Shown here: positions 42,898 to 51,466 of the stretch, piece by piece
Position numbering within the stretch: the stretch's first letter is position 1
Layout: each line of letters starts with the position of its first letter
NCBI RefSeq assembly: GCF_902859725.1
Contig: NZ_CADIJP010000002.1
Span: 248,001 to 312,000 of the forward strand
Direction of reading: 5' to 3'
Origin: Achromobacter mucicolens
GTDB lineage: Bacteria > Pseudomonadota > Gammaproteobacteria > Burkholderiales > Burkholderiaceae_B
DNA length: 64,000 nt
Program-made: the position numbers and the translations under genes
The notes under the pieces: generated by a model
The model's database searches: none
What the model was told of the DNA's origin: nothing
The model's input: the letters and a program-made list of their open reading frames with translations, nothing else

Positions 42898-45800
42898 TCA
42901 GGCTCCTCGTTCCACCGTGTCGCCCGCGTTGGCGCCGGGCGGCACGCCTTCCGGCTCGTCGCGTTCGTCGTGCTTCACCCGGAACCACGCCGCATACAGG
43001 GCGGGCAGGAAGAACAGCGTCAGCACCGTGGCGATGGTGATGCCGCCCATCAGGGCTGTCGCCATCGGGCCGAAGAAGTTGCTGCGCAGCAGCGGGATCA
43101 GCGCCAGCACGGCGGCGGCAGCGGTCAGCGTAATCGGCCGGAAACGCCGCACCGTGGCGCCGACAATGGCGTCCACGCGCTTGTGGCCCGCGCGGATGTC
43201 CTGCTCGATCTGGTCCACCAGGATGACCGAGTTGCGCATGATGATGCCGAACATGGCGATCACGCCCAGCATCGCGACAAAGCCGAAAGGCTTGCCAAAC
43301 AGAAGCAGGGCGGCCACGACGCCGATCAGCCCCAGCGGCGCGGTCAGCACCACCATCAGCACCCGGGAAAAGCTCTGCAACTGCACCATCAGCAGCGTCA
43401 GCACGGCCACCGCCATCAGGGGCATCTGCGCGTTGATGGACGTCTGGCCCTTGGCGCTTTCCTCCACGGGTCCGCCGACTTCGATGCGAAAGCCCCCGGG
43501 CAGCTCGGCGCGCACGGCGTCCAGCTTCTTGTCGATGGCGTGCGTGACGTCAATGCCTTGCGCATCGCCCGTCACGTCGGCCTGGACAGTGATGGTGGGC
43601 TGGCGGTCGCGCTCCCAGATGACGCCATACTCGAGGTCGTAGCGGACCTGGCCGATACTGCCCAGCGGGACGGGGCCGTTCGCCGTGGGCATGGACAGCG
43701 TGGCAAGGCGGGCCGGGTCGACCCGTTCTTCGCGCGGGGCGCGCAGGGTGACGTTGATGAGCTTGTCACGCTCGCGGTACTGCGTCACGGTGTAGCCCGA
43801 GAGCGTCATCGCCAGGAAGCTGGAGATGTCGCTGGAAGTGATGCCCAGTTCACGCGCCTTCTGCTGGTTGACCTCGAAGCGCACCGATCTTTCCGAAGGC
43901 TCGTCCCAGTCGAACTGCACGTTGGCCGAGCGATTGTCGGCACGCACCTCGGCCGCCACCTTTTCGGCCACCGCCCGCACCTCGGGGATCTTGTCGCCAC
44001 TGACGCGGAACTGCACCTGATAGCCGACCGGCGGCCCGTTTTCAAGGCGCGACAGGCGACTGCGGATCGCGGGGAAGTCGCTGCGCAGCATCGGCGCCAT
44101 CCACTGCGCGAGCTTTTCGCGGTCTTCCACCGAATGCGTGGTGATGACGAGCTGGGCGAAGTTGGGCGTGGCAAGCTGCTGGTCCAGCGGCAGGTAGAAG
44201 CGCGGCGCGCCGGTACCCACGAAGCTGACCGAGTGCGCGATCTCCGGCCGGCCCTCCAGCGCCTTTTCCAGACGCTCGACCTGGCGCAGCGTCGCGGCAA
44301 AGGACGCGCCTTCCTGCAGGCGCACGTCCACCAGCAGTTCGCTGCGGTCGGAACTGGGAAAGAACTGCTGCGGCACGAACCTGAAGCCCGCCATCGCCAC
44401 CACAAACACCAGCACGGTGCCGGCCAGCACCAGATAGCGCCGGTCCACGCACCACGCCACCCAGCCGCGCAGGCGCTGGTAGAAGCGGGTGTTGTAGATG
44501 TCGTGCTCGTGGTCGTGCGGCAGATGCGCCTCGCGCTTGCGCTCGGGCAGGAGGCGGTAGCCCAGCAGCGGAATCAGCACCACGGCCGCGAACCACGAGG
44601 TGATGAGCGCAATGGCCGACACCTGGAAGATCGAGCGCGTGTATTCGCCGGTGCTGGACTTGGCCAGCGCGATGGGCAGAAATCCCGCCACGGTGACCAG
44701 GGTGCCGGTCAGCATGGGAAAGGCCGTGCTGGTGTAGGCGAACGCGGCGGCGCGTGTCCGGTTCCAGCCCTGTTCCAGCTTCACCGCCATCATCTCGACC
44801 GCGATGATGGCGTCGTCCACCAGGAGGCCCAGCGCCAGCACCAGCGTGCCCAGCGATACCTTGTGCAGGCCGATGCCGAACATCTCCATGAACAGCGCCG
44901 TGATGGCCAGCACCACGGGGATGGAGATCACCACCACCATGCCCGTGCGCAACCCCAGGGACACCAGGCTAACCGCCAGCACGATCGCCACGGCTTCGGC
45001 CACGGAGCGCAGGAATTCGTCGACCGACTCCGACACCGCCGTCGGCATGCTGGACACTTCCGTCAGCGCGAGACCCGCGGGCAGCTCGGCCTGCAGTTCC
45101 TTGAACGTGGCGTCCAGCGATTTGCCCAGGCGCACCACGTCGTGGCCCGGCTGCATGGTGATCCCGATGCCCAGCACGGTTGCGCCCTGGAACCGCACCT
45201 GCTGCGCCGGGGGATCGTCGTAGCCGCGGTGCAGGGTGGCGATGTCGCCTAGCCGGACGGATTTGCCGTTCACGCGGATCAGCGTGTCCGCCAGGGCGCG
45301 GCTGTTCGGGAACTGGCCCGTGGGCCGCACGAAGATGCGGTCGTCCGCCGTGGTCAGGGTGCCCGCGCCCTGTACGGCGTTCTGGCTGTTGATCGCCTCG
45401 GCGATCTCCTGCGGCGATACGCCCAGCCGGGTGAGCTGCGTGTTCGGGATCTCTAGGTAGATGTGTTCGGGCTGATCCCCGAAATAGTCCACCTTGGCCA
45501 CGCCAGGCACGCGCAGGAGCACGGTGCGCAGCTTGTCGGCATAGTCGCGCAACTGCGCGGGCGAAAAGCCGTCGCCTTGCAGCGTGTAGATGTTGGTGTA
45601 GACGTCGCCGAACTCGTCATTGAAGAACGGACCCTGCACGCCTTGCGGCAGCGTGGCCCGCATGTCGCCCACCTTCTTGCGCACCTGATACCACTGGTCG
45701 GCCACGGTGCTGGCAGGCGCCGAATCCTTCATCGTGTAGAAGATCAGGGATTCGCCAGGCCGCGAGTAGCTGCGCAGGAAGTCCGTGTTGGCGGTCTCCT

Positions 45801-46083
45801 GGAGTTTCTTGGCGATGCGGTCGGTGACCTGCTCCTGGACCTGCTGCGCCGTGGCGCCCGGCCACAGGGTCTGGATGACCATGACGCGGAAAGTGAAGGG
45901 CGGGTCTTCGGACTGCGCCAGCCGCGAATACGACAGCACGCCGAACAGCGTGACGAGCGTGATGATGAAGATCACCAGCGGCTGATGCCGCAGCGCCCAG
46001 GCCGACAGGTTGAACCGGCCTTCCTCGTGGCGATGGGCGTCTTGGTCAGCCTGCTGGCCGGGTTCCTGGCCGGGGGCGCTCAT
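42898..46083 (-). CDS. RND efflux pump, HAE1/AcrB-type
   Basis: Inner-membrane proton-drug antiporter of 1,061 residues with twelve predicted membrane helices and two large periplasmic loops. The ATG at 46081-46083 overlaps the stop of the adaptor gene. Motifs are LIFYTMKDSAPASTVADQWYQVRKK, VTIDYFGDQPEHI-like and the proton-relay helix LVDDAIIAVEMMAVKL. The SLVSLGLRTGMVVVIS and LPHDHEHDIYN inserts resemble the TriC/VexF-like clade, not classical AcrB. Its N-terminal 30-odd residues are histidine- and glutamate-rich and unusual. Export substrate unknown. Confidence 0.92.
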   Translation of the reverse strand: MSAPGQEPGQQADQDAHRHEEGRFNLSAWALRHQPLVIFIITLVTLFGVLSYSRLAQSEDPPFTFRVMVIQTLWPGATAQQVQEQVTDRIAKKLQETANTDFLRSYSRPGESLIFYTMKDSAPASTVADQWYQVRKKVGDMRATLPQGVQGPFFNDEFGDVYTNIYTLQGDGFSPAQLRDYADKLRTVLLRVPGVAKVDYFGDQPEHIYLEIPNTQLTRLGVSPQEIAEAINSQNAVQGAGTLTTADDRIFVRPTGQFPNSRALADTLIRVNGKSVRLGDIATLHRGYDDPPAQQVRFQGATVLGIGITMQPGHDVVRLGKSLDATFKELQAELPAGLALTEVSSMPTAVSESVDEFLRSVAEAVAIVLAVSLVSLGLRTGMVVVISIPVVLAITALFMEMFGIGLHKVSLGTLVLALGLLVDDAIIAVEMMAVKLEQGWNRTRAAAFAYTSTAFPMLTGTLVTVAGFLPIALAKSSTGEYTRSIFQVSAIALITSWFAAVVLIPLLGYRLLPERKREAHLPHDHEHDIYNTRFYQRLRGWVAWCVDRRYLVLAGTVLVFVVAMAGFRFVPQQFFPSSDRSELLVDVRLQEGASFAATLRQVERLEKALEGRPEIAHSVSFVGTGAPRFYLPLDQQLATPNFAQLVITTHSVEDREKLAQWMAPMLRSDFPAIRSRLSRLENGPPVGYQVQFRVSGDKIPEVRAVAEKVAAEVRADNRSANVQFDWDEPSERSVRFEVNQQKARELGITSSDISSFLAMTLSGYTVTQYRERDKLINVTLRAPREERVDPARLATLSMPTANGPVPLGSIGQVRYDLEYGVIWERDRQPTITVQADVTGDAQGIDVTHAIDKKLDAVRAELPGGFRIEVGGPVEESAKGQTSINAQMPLMAVAVLTLLMVQLQSFSRVLMVVLTAPLGLIGVVAALLLFGKPFGFVAMLGVIAMFGIIMRNSVILVDQIEQDIRAGHKRVDAIVGATVRRFRPITLTAAAAVLALIPLLRSNFFGPMATALMGGITIATVLTLFFLPALYAAWFRVKHDERDEPEGVPPGANAGDTVERGA

Positions 46084-47273
46084 GACGCGAAATCCTCGGG
46101 ATGCAGCGGCGGCACCGGGCGCACCTTCTCGCCGGACGAGACGGTGTGCACGCCTTGCCACACCACGCGCTCGCCCGCCGCCAGCCCTTGCGACAGCGTG
46201 ACGGTGCGCGCGTCGTAGCGCAGCACCTGCACGCGGCGCAGTTCCAGCGTGTCGGTCTCGGGCTTGACGATCCACACCGCGGGCTCGCGGCCGTCATGGA
46301 ACAGGGCCGTGGCCGGCACGGTATAAGTGGTCCGTCCGTTGGCCTGGCGGTTATCGAAACTGATGTTGGCCGTCATGCCCAGCCGGACTTCGGGCGAGGG
46401 CGATTCCAGCGTGAGCTTGGCGCGGTAGGTGCGGCTTTGCGGATCGGCGGCCGGCGCGATCTCGCGCAGCACGGCCGTGAACGTCTGGCCGGGCAAGGGC
46501 CCCAGCGTGACGGAGGCGCGCTGGCCGATTTCCAGGCCCGCCAGCACGCTTTCGGGCACGTCGCACAGCGCGTCGATGTCGCCTGCCCAGGCCAACTGAT
46601 AGACGGGGGTGCCGGCGGCGACGTTCTGTCCCGTGTCGGCCTGTTCGGCGGTGATGACGCCCGCGTGATCGGCGTGCAGCGTCGTGTAGTTGAGCTGGTC
46701 GGCCGCCAGCGCCGCCTCCTGTGCGGCCTGGTCCCGCTGCGCAAGGGCCGAGGCATAGGCATTACGGGTCTGCTCGAGCTGCGTGGCGGCGATCAGGTTC
46801 TCGCGCGCCTGGGCGCGATCGCGATCCAGTTGCTTGCGGGCGTAGTCCAGCTGGTGCTGGGCCGCCGACAGCGCCGCACGCGCGGCGGCGGCGTTCTTGG
46901 TGGCGTCGGCCGGATCCAGCTTGGCCAGGACCTGGCCGGGGGACACGGTGTCGCCCAGCCGCACCTTGCGTTCCACGATCTTGCCGCCCACGCGGAATGA
47001 CAGCGGCGTGCTGTAGCGCGCCTGCACTTCACCGGGAAGCGTCCAGGCCGGCAGGGCTTCGTCCGCCTGCGCGGGCATGGCGACGACGGGCCGCGGCGCC
47101 GGGGCGGGCGCCTCGTCACGGCCGCAGCCGGCCACGGCGGCGGCCATTGCGATGACGGCGGACAGGGCCAACAGGCGCGTCCGGCGGCGGGGCGAAACGG
47201 CGGGAACGATCCGTGCTGCAGCAGCAACGGCATGGCGCGCGATGAGATGCGCGCCCGGGCCAAAACAATTCAC
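46080..47273 (-). CDS. RND periplasmic adaptor lipoprotein (HlyD/MFP)
   Basis: Membrane-fusion subunit of 397 residues. The signal has a lipobox VAGC (Cys50 if started at 47273; shorter starts within the leader are possible). Blocks are LPGEVQARYSTPLSFRVGGKIVERKVRLGDTVSPGQVLAKLDP, a hairpin of about 100 residues, and TLHADHAGVITAEQADTGQNV. First gene of the operon; its stop overlaps the pump start by four bases. A promoter and a palindromic operator lie between it and the divergent TetR gene. Confidence 0.9.
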   Translation of the reverse strand: MNCFGPGAHLIARHAVAAAARIVPAVSPRRRTRLLALSAVIAMAAAVAGCGRDEAPAPAPRPVVAMPAQADEALPAWTLPGEVQARYSTPLSFRVGGKIVERKVRLGDTVSPGQVLAKLDPADATKNAAAARAALSAAQHQLDYARKQLDRDRAQARENLIAATQLEQTRNAYASALAQRDQAAQEAALAADQLNYTTLHADHAGVITAEQADTGQNVAAGTPVYQLAWAGDIDALCDVPESVLAGLEIGQRASVTLGPLPGQTFTAVLREIAPAADPQSRTYRAKLTLESPSPEVRLGMTANISFDNRQANGRTTYTVPATALFHDGREPAVWIVKPETDTLELRRVQVLRYDARTVTLSQGLAAGERVVWQGVHTVSSGEKVRPVPPLHPEDFAS

Positions 47274-47335
47274 GAAACACCTCGCTGCGCGGAAATGGGG
47301 CAGGAAAGGGACGAGTCAGACTCGATACGGACTGA

Positions 47336-47365
47336 ATTCTAATACAGTCTTGTATCTGAATACAA
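47336..47365 (-). promoter_or_regulatory. Efflux-operon promoter with overlapping TetR operator
   Basis: On the minus strand, TTGTAT (47365-47360) and TAGAAT (47341-47336), 18 bases apart, make a good sigma-70 promoter for the adaptor-led operon. The -35 coincides with a palindrome TTGTAT-CTGA-ATACAA (47350-47365). A second, overlapping pair ATACA-GTCT-TGTAT starts at 47342. The alternating ATACA/TGTAT half-sites look like a TetR-family operator. Confidence 0.6.
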
Positions 47366-47404
47366 AGTTGAATCTGAAATGCGCGCCGGTGCTAAACTCG
47401 CGCC

Positions 47405-48028
47405 ATGTCCAAAGTCCGCCTGACCCGAGAGCAAAGCCGAGATCAGACGCGCCAGCGCCTGCTTGACGCCGCGCAGTCGATTTTTCTGTCGAAGGGTTTT
47501 GTGGCAGCCAGCGTCGAAGACATTGCCGAGCAGGCGGGCTACACGCGCGGCGCGTTCTATTCCAATTTCAGCAGCAAGTCCGAGCTGTTCCTGCAACTGC
47601 TCAAGCGCGACCACGAAAACGTCATGGCCGACATGCGCGCCATTTTCGAAGGCGGCGAGAGCCGGTCGCAGATGGAAGCGCGCGTGCTCGACTACTACAG
47701 CGCGCACTTTCGCGAAAACGACTGCTTCCTGCTGTGGATGGAAGGCAAGCTGCAGGCGGCGCGCGATCCGGACTTCCGCGTGGGCTTTGTCGCCTGTCTG
47801 CGCGAGCTGCGCGCAGCCACCACCGAATACATCCGCCAGTTCTCGGCGCAGGTCGGCACGCCGCTGCCGCTGCCGGCCGAGCAGCTTGCGGTGGGCCTCC
47901 TGGCCCTGTCCGACGGCATGCAGTTCAGCGTTGCCTTCGACCCCCAGGCAGTCACGCCCGAGATGACCGAGGCCGTGCTGGCCGGGTTCTTTCGCCGCGT
48001 GGTGTTCGGTGACGCCAAGCCGGACTGA
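47405..48028 (+). CDS. TetR family repressor
   Basis: Regulator of 207 residues. The N-terminal HTH is QRLLDAAQSIFLSKGFVAASVEDIAEQAGYTRGAFYSNFSSKSELFLQLL (about 20-70), typical of AcrR-like efflux repressors; the ligand domain follows and is acid-rich (FAENDCFLLWMEGKLQAARD-type). It diverges from the RND operon and very likely represses it and itself through the operator between them. Ligand unknown. Confidence 0.9.
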   Translation: MSKVRLTREQSRDQTRQRLLDAAQSIFLSKGFVAASVEDIAEQAGYTRGAFYSNFSSKSELFLQLLKRDHENVMADMRAIFEGGESRSQMEARVLDYYSAHFRENDCFLLWMEGKLQAARDPDFRVGFVACLRELRAATTEYIRQFSAQVGTPLPLPAEQLAVGLLALSDGMQFSVAFDPQAVTPEMTEAVLAGFFRRVVFGDAKPD

Positions 48029-48035
48029 GGCGGCG

Positions 48036-48055
48036 GGACCGTCCCTGAACGGTCC
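48036..48055 (+). terminator. Hairpin after the TetR gene
   Basis: GGACCGT and ACGGTCC pair around CCCTGA, followed by GATTT. It lies 8 bases after the TetR stop; the T-run is short, so termination would be weak. Confidence 0.4.
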
Positions 48056-48177
48056 GATTTCAAACTCAGGTGATTGTCAGCTTGGGTGCGCCCGTGATAG
48101 TAATACCGGCGGCGCACCGGTCGTGCTGAGGGGGCCAACGCCACGTTCCATCACCCTCGGGCACAAGGAGTGCATCC

Positions 48178-50151
48178 ATGACTTCGGAACCCCGACCAAG
48201 CACGACCATCCATCGGCCCGTCTTCTATTCCGCGGCCGTCTTTACGTTGCTGCTGGTGGCCTTCGCCATCATTGCGCCCAAGGCCGCGCAGACCCTCTTC
48301 GAATCGATGCAGGCCTGGATCATCGGCAATGCAAGCTGGTTCTACATCCTGGTCGTCGCCATCATCCTGATTTCGGTCGCGTTCCTGGCGATCAGCCGGT
48401 ATGGCGACATCAAGCTTGGCCCGGATCATAGCGAGCCCGATTACCGCAATTTCACCTGGTTCGCCATGCTGTTTTCTGCCGGCATGGGCATCGGGCTGAT
48501 GTTTTTCGGCGTGGCCGAACCCGTCATGCACTTCGTGTCGCCGCCTGTGGGCGAGGGCGGCACCGTCGAGGCCGCGCGCGAGTCCATGAAGATCACCTTC
48601 TTTCATTGGGGACTGCACGCTTGGGCGATCTACGCGGCGGTGGCGCTCACGCTGGCGTTCTTCAGCTTCCGCCACGGCCTGCCGCTGACCCTGCGCTCGG
48701 CGCTGTATCCGCTGATCGGCAATCGCATCCATGGTCCGATCGGCCATGCGGTCGACATCTTCGCTATCATCGGCACCGTGCTGGGGGTGGCCACGTCGCT
48801 GGGCCTGGGCGTGGCGCAGATGAACAGCGGCCTGAACCATCTGTTCGGCATTCCGGTTGGTGTCGTGCCCCAGATCGTGCTGATCGTCATCACCTGCGGA
48901 CTGGCCACGCTGTCGGTCGCCAGCGGGCTGGACAAGGGCATCCGCTTCCTGTCGGAAGCCAACATGGTGCTGGCGGTGGTCCTGCTGTTGTTCGTGCTGA
49001 CCGTTGGCCCCACCGTGTTCCTTTTCCAGACGTTCGTGCAGAACACCGGCGCCTATCTGTCCGACATCGTCAACAAGACCTTCAACCTGTACGCCTACGA
49101 GCCGACCGACTGGCTGGGCGGCTGGACGTTGTTCTACTGGGGTTGGTGGATCGCCTGGTCGCCTTTCGTGGGCTTGTTCATTGCCCGCATTTCGCGGGGC
49201 CGCACCATTCGTGAATTCGTCTGCGGCGTGCTGCTGGTGCCCGCCGGGTTCACGCTGTTCTGGATGACGGTGTTCGGCGACACGGCCATCTATTACATCC
49301 TGGTTGGCGGCGACCAGGGGTTGGCGAAGGCCGTGGATGCGGACAGTTCGCTCGCCCTGTTCGCATTCCTTGAGTTATTGCCCTGGAGCAGCGTGATCTC
49401 GGTGTTCGCCATTGCGATGGTGGCCGTGTTCTTTGTCACCTCCGCCGACTCGGGGGCGCTGGTGGTGGATCTGCTGGCCTCGGGCGGCGCGGATCGCACG
49501 CCGGTATGGCAGCGGATCTTCTGGTCGCTGTCCATGGGCGCGGTCGCCATCGCGTTGCTGCTGGCCGATGGCCTGACAGCGTTGCAGACGGCCACCATCG
49601 CCAGCGCGCTCCCGTTCTCGATCATCCTGCTGCTGTCGCTCTGGGGCCTGTTCAAGGCGCTCAAGCTGGACGCCACCAAGCGCGGCATCCGCTATCAGTC
49701 CCTGACGCTGTCACGGCCGGCGCGCGGCGGCCAATCCTGGGAGCGGCGTCTGCGCAACATGGTCATGATGCCGCGCCGCGCCCATGTGCTGCGCTTCATC
49801 GCGGACGTGGTGCGGCCCGCGCTGGAAGACGTGGCCGACGAATTGCGCAAGCAAGGCTACGCCGTGCAGGTGCGCGAAGACGAGAACGAGGGCGGCGCAA
49901 TCCTCGAGGTCTCGCATGGCGAACACCTGGATTTTTCCTACGCCGTGCAGCCCCAGGCCTTCGTGCGTCCCAGCCTGACGCCCGACGAGGCCGCCGACGA
50001 AGACGAGCGCAAGTACTTCCGCGCCGAAGTGCACTTGCGCGAGGGCGGGCAGGACTACGACATCATGGGCTGGAGCCGCGACGCCGTCATCGGCGACATC
50101 CTCGACCAATACGAGCGGCACCGCCACTACCTGCACATGGTGCGCGGTTAG
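48178..50151 (+). CDS. BCCT family choline/betaine transporter (BetT-like)
   Basis: Osmolyte transporter of 657 residues, twelve membrane helices. BCCT signatures are NFTWFAMLFSAGMGIGLMFFGVAEP (the GMGIG loop) and WTLFYWGWWIAWSPFVGLFIARISRG with the Trp-rich substrate box. After the last helix (about residue 495) comes a cytosolic tail of some 160 residues (DYDIMGWSRDAVIGDILDQYERHRHYL), as in BetT, where the tail makes the transporter respond to osmotic stress. No bet genes for choline oxidation are adjacent. It ends before a strong terminator. Confidence 0.9.
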   Translation: MTSEPRPSTTIHRPVFYSAAVFTLLLVAFAIIAPKAAQTLFESMQAWIIGNASWFYILVVAIILISVAFLAISRYGDIKLGPDHSEPDYRNFTWFAMLFSAGMGIGLMFFGVAEPVMHFVSPPVGEGGTVEAARESMKITFFHWGLHAWAIYAAVALTLAFFSFRHGLPLTLRSALYPLIGNRIHGPIGHAVDIFAIIGTVLGVATSLGLGVAQMNSGLNHLFGIPVGVVPQIVLIVITCGLATLSVASGLDKGIRFLSEANMVLAVVLLLFVLTVGPTVFLFQTFVQNTGAYLSDIVNKTFNLYAYEPTDWLGGWTLFYWGWWIAWSPFVGLFIARISRGRTIREFVCGVLLVPAGFTLFWMTVFGDTAIYYILVGGDQGLAKAVDADSSLALFAFLELLPWSSVISVFAIAMVAVFFVTSADSGALVVDLLASGGADRTPVWQRIFWSLSMGAVAIALLLADGLTALQTATIASALPFSIILLLSLWGLFKALKLDATKRGIRYQSLTLSRPARGGQSWERRLRNMVMMPRRAHVLRFIADVVRPALEDVADELRKQGYAVQVREDENEGGAILEVSHGEHLDFSYAVQPQAFVRPSLTPDEAADEDERKYFRAEVHLREGGQDYDIMGWSRDAVIGDILDQYERHRHYLHMVRG

Positions 50152-50184
50152 GTGGCGCGCCGGCAGGCGCCTGCTCCTATTCCC

Positions 50185-50213
50185 AAGCCACGCTGTCCGC
50201 GTGGCTTTTTTTT
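50185..50213 (+). terminator. Rho-independent terminator after the BCCT gene
   Basis: AAGCCACGC (50185-50193), a TGTCC loop and GCGTGGCTT (50199-50207), with eight T residues from 50206. A textbook terminator 34 bases after the stop. Confidence 0.88.
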
Positions 50214-50255
50214 GGCCCATAGGCCGCCGCTATCCCCTTCATTGCTTTCGCTGCT

Positions 50256-50284
50256 TTGACGAAATCCCGCGATTCGTGGATTAT
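50256..50284 (+). promoter_or_regulatory. Predicted promoter of the second RND operon
   Basis: TTGACG (50256-50261), a 17-base spacer and GATTAT (50279-50284), in an AT-rich patch 40 bases before the adaptor ATG. The match is moderate (5/6 and 4/6). Confidence 0.4.
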
Positions 50285-50323
50285 CCAAGCAAATTCTTGT
50301 TTAAATAAAAAAGCGAGCGAATC

Positions 50324-51451
50324 ATGAAGGCGAAAAGCAGGGCATGGGCGGTCGTCGTCCTGGCCACGGCGGCGGCGTTGGCCGGCGGGGCGATGTACTG
50401 GAAATCGAAGGCGGCCGCGCCAGGCGGCGGGTGGTCGATGCCGCCGGCCAAGGTCGCGGTGGCGCCCGCCGTGCAGGCGAATTTTCCGGTGGCGCTGGCC
50501 GGTATCGGGTCGCTGGAAGCCACCCGCCAGGTGATGGTGGCGGCGGAAGCCGATGGGCGCGTGGCGCAGATCCTGTTCACCCCGGGCGAGGCGGTCAAGG
50601 CGGGGCAGTTGCTGGTGCAGTTGAACGACGCGCCCGAGCAGGGCGAGCTGGCGCGGCTGCAAGCCCAGGCGCGTAATGCGCGTGCCCTGCTGGATCGCAC
50701 GCGCCGGCTTTTGCCGCTGCAGGCCGCCACGCGTGAACAGCTCGACCAGGCCGTGGCCGACCATGAACAGGCGGCCGCCGACGTGCGGCGCGTGAAGGCG
50801 CTGATCGACCAGAAGCGCATCAAGGCGCCGTTCGACGGGGTGCTCGGCGTGCGCCGCGTGAACCTGGGCCAATTTGCCCGCGCGGGCGATCCGCTGGTGT
50901 CGCTGACGGATGCGTCCTCGTTGTACGCCAACCTGACGCTGCCCGAGCAGGCGCTGGGTGTGCTGCGGGTGGGCCAGCCGGTGGCAGTGACGGTGGACGC
51001 GCACGCGGGCCGCGTATTCCCGGGCAAGGTCACCACCGTGGAGCCGCAGGTCGACCCGGGCACCCGCACGGTCCGCGTGCAGGCCTTGTTGACCAATCCC
51101 GACGGCGCGTTGTCGGCGGGGATGTACGCGCAGGGCCGGATCGGACTGCCCGACCGCCCGGATGTCATCACCGTGCCGGAGACGGCCGTCAGCTACAGCG
51201 CCTACGGCGATTCGGTCTACGTCGTCACGCCGCCTGAAGCAGGAGCCGCGGCGCCGACTGTCAGGCAGGCCTATGTGAAAACCGGCGAGCGCCTGCGCGG
51301 CCGCGTGGTGGTGACCGAGGGGCTGAAGGCGGGCGACCAGGTCGTGACGTCGGGCCAGTTGCGCCTGCATAACGGCGCTGCCGTCGAGATCCTGCCGGAC
51401 GACACCGTGGCGCTGGCCGCGCCGGGACACGCCGTGGCGCAGGCCCGGTAA
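50324..51451 (+). CDS. RND periplasmic adaptor, MexH/MdtA-like
   Basis: Membrane-fusion protein of 375 residues with an uncleaved or weakly cleaved N-terminal hydrophobic segment (AWAVVVLATAAALAGGAMYW, about 8-27). No lipobox, unlike the first RND adaptor of the window. Blocks are ATRQVMVAAEADGRVAQILFTPGEAVKAGQLLVQLND, then IDQKRIKAPFDGVLGVRRVNLGQFARAGDPLVSLTDASSLY-type. It leads the operon adaptor > pump > channel and is closest in pattern to MexH-type adaptors. No regulator gene is adjacent. Confidence 0.9.
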   Translation: MKAKSRAWAVVVLATAAALAGGAMYWKSKAAAPGGGWSMPPAKVAVAPAVQANFPVALAGIGSLEATRQVMVAAEADGRVAQILFTPGEAVKAGQLLVQLNDAPEQGELARLQAQARNARALLDRTRRLLPLQAATREQLDQAVADHEQAAADVRRVKALIDQKRIKAPFDGVLGVRRVNLGQFARAGDPLVSLTDASSLYANLTLPEQALGVLRVGQPVAVTVDAHAGRVFPGKVTTVEPQVDPGTRTVRVQALLTNPDGALSAGMYAQGRIGLPDRPDVITVPETAVSYSAYGDSVYVVTPPEAGAAAPTVRQAYVKTGERLRGRVVVTEGLKAGDQVVTSGQLRLHNGAAVEILPDDTVALAAPGHAVAQAR

Positions 51452-51466
51452 GGTGCGGAGGCCGAC

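Noticed and set aside
42970-45252. A plus-strand open frame of 760 codons opposite the first RND pump
   Set aside because: Same shadow composition; the minus-strand RND pump is unmistakable.
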